From contig CAJNDS010002517.1 of assembly GCA_905221605.1 (NCBI GenBank), forward strand, positions 268,501 to 290,000: DNA of 21,500 nucleotides. The letters run 5' to 3'. The notes beneath the pieces were generated by a model. That model did not search any database. It had not been told where the DNA came from and saw only the letters and a program-made list of their open reading frames with translations. The DNA comes from Symbiodinium natans (lineage: Eukaryota; Sar; Dinophyceae; Suessiales; Symbiodiniaceae). The position numbers were made by a program, and so were the translations under genes. This document shows, in pieces, positions 14,080 through 21,500 of this stretch; within the stretch, counting starts at the first letter, position 1; each line of letters begins with the position of its first letter.

Positions 14080-14925
14080 GCGACGGTGTAGGTTTAGGAT
14101 TTTGGGTTTAGAGTTTCGGGTTTCGGGTTTCGGGTTTAGGGGTTCAGGGTTTAAATTCGGGCTTTGGGGGTCAGACTACGAAAGGGTTTCATTCCTATTA
14201 CTGTCGGGCTAGGCGAAAAGGCAAACAACCTAAACCCTAAACCCCAGACCCTAGACCCTAATCCCTAAACCCTAAACCCTCTTTTTTAGGAAGCAAGTAT
14301 TCCTCCACGAATCAAGACCGAAAGTAGTCGACAAAAACTCGGAAGGAGCTCCTCTTCGGGGGCCTTAAACTCCGGGAGCCGCAAACATAAAGGTTGGGGT
14401 TGGTTTAGGGTTTAGGAATTAGGGTTTAGGGTTTAGGGTTTAGGGTTTAGGGAGCTTCAGGGTTTGCCGCGCCGGGCTTCGGTGTAAAAGACCCCGGGAC
14501 TGAAAGGTCTTAAGGGCTGAAGATGAATTTCCGGGGAAGGGCCCCAGCAGCTCGAGGGTGAAAAGGCCTCCGTAGGGTTTAAGGTTCGAGGTTGCTAGGA
14601 TTTAGAGTTTAGGGTTTAGGGCTTAGGGTTCAGGGTTTAGGATTTAGGGTCTTGGGGTCTAGGGTTTAGGGTTGACGGTTTAGGTGTAGGGTTTAGGGTT
14701 TAGGGTTCAGGGCTGGAGTTGGTGAACTGCTCTAACACAAAACCTCTCGTAGGATAACCTCCTTCCCCCTTCGCCACACTCCTCCTCCTCCTCCGCCTCC
14801 TCCTCCTCAAGGTTCCTTCTTCCCGCCTGAACGCCTACACCCTAAACCCTAAACTATAAACCCTAAACCAGGACAATAAACCCTACACACCCCCCCCCCC
14901 CCCCACCCAAATATAGCACCGACAG
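14080..14925 (+). other. RPL3 intron 2 (GC-AG), filled with telomere-like tracts
   Basis: About 846 bases. Degenerate G-rich 14088-14165, C-rich 14229-14280, TTTAGGG 14400-14452, G-rich 14575-14715, and C-rich 14838-14868, then a C15 run (14890-14904) that can serve as the pyrimidine tract before GACAG|GC. At least five orientation blocks in one intron. Confidence 0.8.
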
Positions 14926-15007
14926 GCACCACCAGGGCAAGATCAAGAGCTTCCCCAAGGATGACCCTGCAAAGAAGCCCCACCTCACTGCCTTCATGAG
15001 CTACAAG
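14926..15007 (+). CDS. RPL3: Ribosomal protein L3 (uL3), exon 3
   Basis: One base completes the codon from exon 2. The frame then reads [20 protein letters not shown] and TAFMSYK, matching the next block of L3 (GK(I/V)[18 protein letters not shown]). It stops matching at AAG|GCC, where a third GC donor (15008-15009) is expected; read through, the frame meets TGA at 15017. The next conserved block (AGMTHIVR) is not found before the retroelement at 16.4 kb. About 50 of roughly 390-400 residues are present, so the gene either continues after a long intron beyond this window or is a truncated copy. Confidence 0.88.
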
Positions 15008-15037
15008 GCCCAGGGTTGAAGGTTCGAACTTGCCAGA

Positions 15038-15252
15038 GGTTTAGGGTTTAGGGTTTAGGTTTGGGTTGAGGGTTTAGGGTTTAGGGTTTAGGGTTTAGGG
15101 TTTAGGGTTTAGGGTTTAGGGTTTAGCGTTTGGGGTTTGGGGTTTAGGGTTTAGGGTTTAGGGTTAGGGTGTGGAGTGCAGGGTTTAGGGTTTAGGGTTT
15201 AGGGTTTAGGGTTTAGGGTTTTAGGGTCTAGGGTTTGGGGTTTAGGGTTTAG
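15038..15252 (+). repeat. TTTAGGG array with breaks
   Basis: About 28 units in three blocks, with TTTGGGG variants between. It follows RPL3 exon 3 in the presumed third intron. Confidence 0.96.
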
Positions 15253-15661
15253 GGCTAGAGCTTAGGGTTTCGGACTATTTAGGGCTGAAGGGGTTTAGGC
15301 TTCCGGTCCGGTTTTCGTACGTCTGCCTGATGAAGTATGCAGTGTACGCCGCTTTGGACCAGGCAGGATTCAGGGTTAGGGTTCAGGGTGTAGGGTTGAG
15401 GGTTTAGGGTTTAGGGCTTAGGGTTTTTCAGGGTTCAGGCTTCAGAGCCTAGGGTTTAGGGTTTAACTAGGGTCTAGGGCTTTGTTCGGAGAAAGTGATC
15501 CCATTCATAAGTTGCAGTGCAGAAAAGCATCTCCTAATTTTAAGCCCTGCCTGAGCGACAAAACTTTGTGTGGAGATGACTTGAATAGATTTGTCCGTTC
15601 TGCTTCAAGGGTCCTACAAGTGCATGTTTCAACGCAGAAGCCCTAAGCCCTGAAAACCCTT
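15253..15661. other. Unique sequence with degenerate TTTAGGG, no firm gene
   Basis: The island at 15325-15372 is open (MKYAVYAALDQAGF). The island at 15483-15645 is open for about 52 codons in one plus frame (RKASPNFKPCLSDKTLCGDD inside it). Neither matches the next block of L3. Degenerate G-rich units lie at 15370-15475. Confidence 0.4.
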
Positions 15662-16405
15662 CAAATACTAAAACCCTAGCGCCCCTAAACCTACAACTAA
15701 AACCCCAAAACCCCTAAACCTGAAAAACCCCAAAACACCAAAACCCCAAAACCCCAAACACCCCAAAACCCCAAAACCCCCAAAACCCTCAAAACCCCAA
15801 AAAACCCAAAACACCAAAACCCCAAAACCCCAAAACCCCAAACACCCCAAAACCCCAAAACCCCCAAAACCCCTAAAACCCCAAAAAAAACCAAAAACCC
15901 CAAAACCCCAAACACCCCAAAACCCCAAAACCCAACCCTAAACCCTAAACCCCAAAACACCAAAACCCCAAAACACCAAAACCCCAAAACACCAAAACCC
16001 CAAAAACCCCAAAACCCCAAACACCCCAAAACCCCCAAAACCCCCAAAACCCCAAAAAACCCAAAACACCAAAACCCCAAAACCCCAAACACCCCAAACA
16101 CCCCAAACACCCCAAAACCCCCAAAACCCCTAAAACCCCAACAAAAACCAAAAAAAACCAAAACCCCAAAACCCCAAAACCCCCAAACCCCCAAACCCCA
16201 AAAACCCAAAACCCCAAAACCCCCAAAACCCCAAAAAACCCCCCGAAACCCCCAAACCCCAAAACACCAGAACCCAACCCTAAACCCTAAACCCCAAAAC
16301 ACCAAAACCCCAAAAAAAACCGAAAACCCCAAAACCCCAAAACACCAAAACCCCAAAACCCCCAAACCCCCAAACCCCCAAACCCCCAAACCCCCAAACC
16401 CCAAA
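15662..16405 (-). repeat. (CCCCAAAA)n array with higher-order structure
   Basis: About 745 bases of CCCCAAAA, CCCCAAA, ACACCAAA and CCCCCAAAA units, i.e. TTTTGGGG on the minus strand. Longer repeats are layered on top: an approximately 76-base period near 15732/15808, and a landmark (CCCAACCCTAAACCCTAAACC) at 15931 and 16273, 342 bases apart. Minus frames through it give Gly/Phe/Trp/Leu-only peptides and are not genes. Confidence 0.97.
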
Positions 16406-16646
16406 TGAGTGAGTGAGTGCGTCTAACGTCCCTGCGGCCAAGCAAAGCCCGCCGCATGGGCGCAGAACACACAAGTTCGGACCCACCCACGGGCCAAAAC
16501 TCTTGGTATTCTACGGGGACGAGGAAGGTAGTGAGACAGGTCTTTCACTGCTCATCCTTACTCGACCCGGGATCACAGATGGAAGAAAAACTACGAAAGC
16601 CCATGACTTGACGAAGACCCATACAAGCGCTCCTTGGTTTTCCTTG
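16406..16646 (-). other. 3' untranslated region of the retroelement
   Basis: About 240 bases of ordinary sequence between the ORF stop and the repeat array. At the far end on the minus strand is CACTCACTCACTCAT (three GAGT copies on +), which then abuts TTTGGGG repeats. No poly-A tail is visible. Confidence 0.6.
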
Positions 16647-19600
16647 TTACTGGGAGATGTTGCTGCACAGCAACTGCATGCAGGTGCCTACAACCTTCTG
16701 ACAGGCCAGCGTGACCCTGACATCTTGATGCTGCTTGAGAAGAAAAAACGCCAAGCTCTGTCCCTCCGTTCTTTCAGGGAGGCACACAGCCGCGGCAGCG
16801 TCATCCAAGACACACTGTGTGCCCGGACACTCGGCGAATGCGTGCAGCACAGTCGCGTAGCGAGCACCGCATAGCGAACAGCTATCCAGGCACAAAGGAA
16901 GCCCCGAATCCTGAAACAAACAAAGTGGCCACGCACCCGTAATGCCTATGATTGCCCAACATCGAAGCCACAAGGATGCTCCAGGGCTAGTCTGGGAGCG
17001 AATATTTTCAGAGACTTCTCCCAGCCCAACTGAGCGCCCGAGGTCTTCAAACGAGAAGGTAAAGCCTGGGAGCAGTTTCCCCCGAGCTTGTTCCCCCGCT
17101 GCCCTGTCATATTCCAGCAATATGGGTCTGACAATTTCCAGTCTGTAGCGCCTGAGTAAATCTTTTCGCAAAGATGAGCTCGATCTCGCTGCTTCTAACT
17201 GAACCGAGTCAAAGCCCTTGGCCTCAAACACCAGCGGGATGCGCGATGGCAAGCCTTCACATTGCAAAATCGCCAAAACGTCCTGCGTCCAAGAATGACA
17301 AGGAATACTCAAAGCCATTCGCACGAAGAGAGCACCTGGATGCCCCTCAGGCAAAACCAAAAGTCTTGCCAAAGCCACGGCTGCACCTTCGATGACATAC
17401 GAGCCGAGCCGAAGAGGCCACCCGCACTGTGTGAAAACCAAGGCCCAGGGAAGGGCAAAATCATGCGACGCGCCCAAGAGAACTCGACCCCACTTCCATT
17501 GGAGTTTGTTAAGTTCGTGCTCAAAACCCTGGGTTGAAACAAGAAAAGGAGCCGCAAACAAGAACTCAGGCACCACCCTACGGTATGCTTCTTCAGCGAT
17601 TACTGAGAGAGGGAAGCCAGCTGTTTCGGCCGAGTTGAAGAGCTGCACAAAAGCATCCCAACCTCTACCCAAAGCCTCCTTTAAACAAGGAGAAAAGGTC
17701 AAAGCATCGTCAACAAGGATCCCCAAGAAGCGCTTGGTGTGCACCAGTTCCATGCACTGTTCACCAGACAAAGACGACATGTCCGAGTTTCCTAAGTTCA
17801 TTACGCAGCATTTGCCTGGACCATAATGGAATCTAGCCTTGGCCTTGAGAGCATATCTTGAGCACGCAGACTTGCTGTTGGCATCCATGACTGCATGTAC
17901 GTGGTCCAGAGACGCGCAAGGTACTGTGACATCGTCCACATGTTGGGCTGCAACAAACCCCCCTTCGCCCAGAAGTTCCAAACTTAGAAGCCGTAAGGAG
18001 GCACCTTGGAGGCTGCAGAGAGCCAAAGTAGCCTCATGTTGACGGGCTTCCGTCTGGAAACAATTCCCAGACGCAGCATCTTTGATAACTTGACTAACGT
18101 CTTCTGCCATGCTAATGTTAGAGGGCGTCCAGCTGCAGTGGCGAACTGCCGGGGCCAGTTGCTGCGCCGCATCCAGAAGTTGATTCGCGTACTTTGGCAA
18201 AAGTGCCCGGGTACCGCCTGGCGCCGCTTTGTTGATCTCTACTTGTAACCATTTGAGGAGGGCGTTGAAGACGCCCACTGAAAACTTGCGACCTTGAGCT
18301 GTGCCACAACCTAACTTGAAAATTGTTGACAAAAGACCATGAAGAGAGAGACACTGAGAATCTTGGTCCATAATATCGTCAAGCAAGAGCCAGTCCAGAA
18401 TGTCGACATTTGCTTCAGCAACAGCAATCTTCATCCCAGGAAGAATTGCTGTGTCGAACGCCCATTTTAAATCTAGGACAGCCCAAAATGTGGGGAGGTT
18501 TTGGGACTTCCTGATCTGCGCATGAAGGACCAGGCCAAGCACAAGACTGACAGGGTCAAGGCAACCTCCAGTTTGCGAAGGACCCGCGTAATCAATCAGC
18601 TTAGCTTTGTTTCGTAGCATCCACAAACCATCCTGAACATGTGCCATGTCGCTGCAAATGGAGATTGGCCTCAAGTTCGCAATTTTGGATACCGTCAATG
18701 GTCCCTTTTTGTGAAGAGGGCTGTATTGACGCAATGACCATAATGAAGAGGTTAAACCAAGATGTCTGCTCAGATTTGCCAAAGCCAGGGTGAGGAACCT
18801 GGCCTCAGGCAAATCCACCTTTAGGGCCGCAAAACATCCTCGAATGCACTTCTTAGTGGTGTTAAGGCTAGCGATGACTGTGTTCAGTTCTGTCATTGTG
18901 TACCGCGAGGAGCCATCCGGGCTGAAAGACTGCAGCCTGAGATGAGATAAGCGAGCGCTCATCTCCCTTTCACTCTGCGGGTCCTGTGGGAAATCGTTGT
19001 GTGCACGGGCAAAAAGGTCTTCAATTATGGCCGAAACCATTTGAGGAACAGTCATAGTACAGCCGCCATCATCCTTTAAGGCAATAGAGAACGACTTGTG
19101 TTTAAAAAATGAAGACAAATAGTGCGAAGCTTTAGCTTTGTCCGAGGCCAGCAGCTTTGCGTAAGTGGCTACTGCAGCCCTCCTGTCTTGCACCTTGCGC
19201 GACTCCACGGTGTTGTAGAAGAGAACTTTATCTGTAAAATAGAGATGGTCAAGGGCATCGTCCCTCTTTCTCTTGGCCCTCCCACTTGAAAAATGAACTG
19301 CCCGCATGGTGTGTCCTGCTATGACGTAAACTACGTCTCGGTTCCACGCGCACGCATCCAAAATCAGGCGCCTTAGCTTCTTAGGAACGCTGCCGCCTCC
19401 TTGCTGCGGCTGCCATTCTGGAAAAGACAACATTTCATTAATGCCATCTGCCAGAACTTCCAGGATTGACCTGACTTTAGAGAGAGAAATGGTCCATTGA
19501 GACATACTGCCCCAGTTCACTTTCGGTAAGGACTGCGTGCTATCGCCCTGCGCGAAGCAGTCAAGAGAAAAGCAAACTAGTCTATGGTCAGATAAAGCAA

Positions 19601-20624
19601 TACGTTGGGGCACCACTTCCACCTTGATTTGCAGAGTATCCTCCGATGCCGCTGTGAATACCAGGTCAATAATGGTTCCGGAATCATGAGTCGCTTCACA
19701 TGAATTTAATACTTGCAACCCACTGTCTGCAAGCATGCTCTCGACATGTTTGTCCACACTGCTTTGTCTGCAATGGGAGCAAGAGCAACCTTCCTCGTGA
19801 TCCATTAGAAATGAAAGGTGAATGTTCGCGTCGCCAGCGAATACAAACTTAGCTGCGGGAAAACGGAGCTTTAAGGCATTGTAAGAACGAAGTAGGGAAG
19901 TCCAAGTTGCGATATCTCCTCCTGGTTTCATGTAGAAGCCCGCAACCAGCAACCGGAAGGAACCAGCTGAGACATCGTTGTTGCTGACAGTCAAACAAAA
20001 CCAAAAAATTCTATCCTCGCAGAACTCCTCTAGTGGCATAACAGAAGATTCAAAATCGCAATCCACAAATACTCCCACGGAGCCCCACAAGGAGGAGCGC
20101 AGTCCCAAATAAGTGAATGGGAAGTCCCCTGGCAACGAAGAACCTGGAGGGAGGCGGGCGCCGGGCAAGATGCAGCACTTGATTTGTCTGGCGCGTAATT
20201 CTGCTGCTACTGCTTGCAGACGCCACATGAGCAACTCTCCATTGCCCAAATTGGAAAATCCAAGCCTCCCGGGATTGAAAGTTGCCAATTTAAGTTGACA
20301 ACTTAAATTCCCAGATGTCATCCTGCCACTCCTGAATAAGGACTGAGGTAAGGCGCCTGAATAAGGTGATATCACTTGAGGATTGAAGCGCTGTTGCAAA
20401 CTAAGCACCTGGTCCTTCAACCACTTTTTCAGCACATGCTGATGTGAGATGACTGTCTCGGCACCACGAGCTGCGACACGTGCTGGCACTGCCGGCGCAA
20501 GATCCCACAACAACTCAACATCTCTGAAAAAAGCACCTCGCTCCAAAGGGAGCACTTCCATACCGAGCCAGTCAGTCAAAGCATCTTGTAAGGATGCCAG
20601 GTTTAAATCAGCCGCCACGTTCAT
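16647..20624 (-). CDS. Non-LTR (LINE-type) retrotransposon polyprotein: endonuclease and reverse transcriptase
   Basis: Copies element RNA into DNA at a nicked target. From the ATG at 20624 the protein has 1,325 residues. Residues 111-355 are AP-endonuclease-like: ATFN (114-117), GFYMKP (229-234), FAGDANIH (262-269), GTIIDLVF (316-323) and LSDHR (344-348), with a CSCSHC insert at 280-285. Residues 640-975 are reverse transcriptase: LRPISI (651-656), LDLKWAFD (717-724), GTAQGRKFS (774-782), HVDD (895-898) and FLGILVDD (966-973). All three catalytic Asp positions are kept. The C-terminus carries C-x2-C-x8-H-x4-C at 1249-1266. The start is chosen because the frame, though open to 21353, is upstream of about residue -35 only translated (GT)n and poly-T. 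No stop or frameshift interrupts it. The endonuclease Glu position reads Gly (CILPGARL), and motifs B and C are far apart. Dinoflagellate-type relatives are likely; the clade is not assigned. Confidence 0.95.
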   Translation of the reverse strand: MNVAADLNLASLQDALTDWLGMEVLPLERGAFFRDVELLWDLAPAVPARVAARGAETVISHQHVLKKWLKDQVLSLQQRFNPQVISPYSGALPQSLFRSGRMTSGNLSCQLKLATFNPGRLGFSNLGNGELLMWRLQAVAAELRARQIKCCILPGARLPPGSSLPGDFPFTYLGLRSSLWGSVGVFVDCDFESSVMPLEEFCEDRIFWFCLTVSNNDVSAGSFRLLVAGFYMKPGGDIATWTSLLRSYNALKLRFPAAKFVFAGDANIHLSFLMDHEEGCSCSHCRQSSVDKHVESMLADSGLQVLNSCEATHDSGTIIDLVFTAASEDTLQIKVEVVPQRIALSDHRLVCFSLDCFAQGDSTQSLPKVNWGSMSQWTISLSKVRSILEVLADGINEMLSFPEWQPQQGGGSVPKKLRRLILDACAWNRDVVYVIAGHTMRAVHFSSGRAKRKRDDALDHLYFTDKVLFYNTVESRKVQDRRAAVATYAKLLASDKAKASHYLSSFFKHKSFSIALKDDGGCTMTVPQMVSAIIEDLFARAHNDFPQDPQSEREMSARLSHLRLQSFSPDGSSRYTMTELNTVIASLNTTKKCIRGCFAALKVDLPEARFLTLALANLSRHLGLTSSLWSLRQYSPLHKKGPLTVSKIANLRPISICSDMAHVQDGLWMLRNKAKLIDYAGPSQTGGCLDPVSLVLGLVLHAQIRKSQNLPTFWAVLDLKWAFDTAILPGMKIAVAEANVDILDWLLLDDIMDQDSQCLSLHGLLSTIFKLGCGTAQGRKFSVGVFNALLKWLQVEINKAAPGGTRALLPKYANQLLDAAQQLAPAVRHCSWTPSNISMAEDVSQVIKDAASGNCFQTEARQHEATLALCSLQGASLRLLSLELLGEGGFVAAQHVDDVTVPCASLDHVHAVMDANSKSACSRYALKAKARFHYGPGKCCVMNLGNSDMSSLSGEQCMELVHTKRFLGILVDDALTFSPCLKEALGRGWDAFVQLFNSAETAGFPLSVIAEEAYRRVVPEFLFAAPFLVSTQGFEHELNKLQWKWGRVLLGASHDFALPWALVFTQCGWPLRLGSYVIEGAAVALARLLVLPEGHPGALFVRMALSIPCHSWTQDVLAILQCEGLPSRIPLVFEAKGFDSVQLEAARSSSSLRKDLLRRYRLEIVRPILLEYDRAAGEQARGKLLPGFTFSFEDLGRSVGLGEVSENIRSQTSPGASLWLRCWAIIGITGAWPLCLFQDSGLPLCLDSCSLCGARYATVLHAFAECPGTQCVLDDAAAAVCLPERTEGQSLAFFLLKQHQDVRVTLACQKVVGTCMQLLCSNISQ

Positions 20625-20769
20625 GACATCAGCAACACAACCGAAAGCAAATGAAGCCAAGAAGCTGTGATGCAATACAACGATGCTTCCACATAACAAG
20701 AGCTGCGGAACCAATCGGCGCGAGCATGCACACCCAGCAAAAAAAACGAACACCCGCGGCCTGCAACAA

Positions 20770-21116
20770 AAACACACACACACAGAGACACACAAAGACA
20801 CACACACACACAGACACACCCACACACACACAGACACACACAGACACACACAGACACACACACACACACACACACGCACACACACACACACACACGCACA
20901 CCCACACGCACACCCACACGCACACCCACACGCACACCCACACACACCCAACGCACACGCACACCACAACACACACACACACACCCCACACCCCCCACAC
21001 CACAACCCACACAACAACCGCACCGCACACGCACAACACAACAACACACACACAACACCACACCGCACACCACACCACACACACACCACACAACCGCGCA
21101 ACACACACCACCACAC

Positions 21117-21147
<31 letters not shown>

Positions 21148-21292
21148 CCACGCACGCACGCACGCCCGCCGCCCGCACGCCCGCACGCCCGCACGCACGC
21201 ACCCACACACAAACACCACACACGCAAAAAAAAAACACACACACACACACACACACAAAAAAAAAAAAAACAACAACAACAACAACAACAAA
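20770..21292. repeat. (CA)n / (CACACGCACACC)n / poly-A / (CAA)n low-complexity block
   Basis: Mostly (CA)n with GA, CC and CG variants. Four perfect copies of a 12-base unit lie at 20891-20938. GC-rich CGCACGCC runs at about 21145-21200, A14 at 21257-21270 and (CAA)7 at 21271-21292. It lies 5' of the retroelement ORF on that element's strand. Confidence 0.97.
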
Positions 21293-21335
21293 GACTGTTC
21301 ACCCTTTGTCTGCCTGTAACTTGCATCCGGAAACG

Positions 21336-21416
21336 TGGGTCAAACCACGGCACTGTGCATGAAATTTGACAAAAGATGGGTCAGACCACGGCGCTGTGCA
21401 TGAATTTGACACGGGA
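21336..21416. repeat. 41-base tandem duplication
   Basis: 21336-21376 and 21377-21416 are about 85-90% identical (core GTGCATGAA(A)TTTGAC). They may be part of the retroelement 5' region or the 3' region of the gene to the right. Confidence 0.9.
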
Positions 21417-21428
21417 CGTCTCACCTGC

Positions 21429-21500
21429 TTACTTCCACCCAAGGAAGGCCTCAATGCCCGACTTTGCGTGCGACCCCTTGAAGGTCGTAGGCTGTTGGTT
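21429..21500 (-). CDS. Possible 3' end of a minus-strand gene (partial)
   Basis: From the window edge a minus frame reads NQQPTTFKGSHAKSGIEAFL then GWK and stops at TAA (21429-21431). Unrecognised. Open for all 23 codons available. If real, it is followed on the same strand by the retroelement. Confidence 0.3.
   Translation of the reverse strand, partial: NQQPTTFKGSHAKSGIEAFLGWK

Noticed and set aside
1-15475. CRISPR-like repeat/spacer array
   Set aside because: Repeats are tandem 7-base units of variable number, in both orientations, with irregular spacers; the sequence is eukaryotic.
1-16405. The window as a true chromosome end
   Set aside because: Tracts are short, interrupted, in both orientations, and enclose L3 exons; a terminal array has one orientation.
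15668-16490. Minus-strand Gly/Phe/Trp/Leu-rich frames up to 235 codons
   Set aside because: Direct translation of the TTTTGGGG array in several frames; compositional artefact.
16406-16646. Retroelement attached to a telomere end by its 3' end (HeT-A or Athena style)
   Set aside because: That model predicts G-rich repeat on the antisense strand before the element's 3' end; here that strand is C-rich.
16413-20670. Plus- and minus-strand frames overlapping the retroelement ORF
   Set aside because: Shadow frames of the long minus-strand coding sequence, which has recognised domains.
20621-21369. Cys/Val-rich minus and His/Thr-rich plus frames over 200 codons
   Set aside because: Translation of (CA)n and related repeats, which contain no stops; open in several frames at once.

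Overview
The window looks like nuclear DNA of a eukaryotic alga, most probably a dinoflagellate. Four things point that way: the repeat unit TTTAGGG (the telomere type of dinoflagellates, plants and apicomplexans), short exons in long introns, GC instead of GT at intron starts, and a large non-LTR reverse transcriptase of the kind common in dinoflagellate genomes. The assignment is inference; no species is claimed.

Positions 1-16,405 are a mosaic of telomere-like tracts, (TTTAGGG)n or (CCCTAAA)n and variants with 8-, 9-, 10-, 11- and 14-base units. The tracts change orientation dozens of times and are separated by unique stretches of about 30-350 bases. At first sight it resembles a subtelomere. 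At 13,264-15,007, however, three unique islands join in frame into the N-terminal 50 residues of ribosomal protein L3 (uL3), so there the telomere-like tracts lie inside introns. All three L3 donors read as GC, and both acceptors are AG followed by GC. This suggests that other unique islands are also exons. About fifteen candidate plus-strand exons are listed with low to moderate confidence because islands this short are often open by chance. The best are 6,468-7,657 (four islands whose phases agree) and two islands between 9,622 and 9,880. A minus-strand candidate with a canonical 57-base GT-AG intron lies at 856-1,234. A short open island ending in TAG (13,027-13,075) lies 188 bases before the L3 ATG, suggesting the tandem same-strand gene order usual in dinoflagellates.

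Positions 15,662-16,405 are a TTTTGGGG-type array (CCCCAAAA on this strand). Next to it, on the minus strand, is a non-LTR retrotransposon ORF (20,624 down to 16,647, about 1,325 residues) with an AP-endonuclease-like domain, a reverse transcriptase domain and a C-terminal CCHC zinc motif. The conserved endonuclease glutamate appears to be glycine, and there is an unusually long segment between RT motifs B and C. The ORF is preceded by about 500 bases of (CA)n. The right edge has a 41-base tandem duplication and the possible 3' end of another minus-strand gene.

The most notable point is that telomere-type repeats in both orientations fill the introns of at least one housekeeping gene, next to a retroelement that ends against a telomere-like array. 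No causal link between the two is shown by the sequence.
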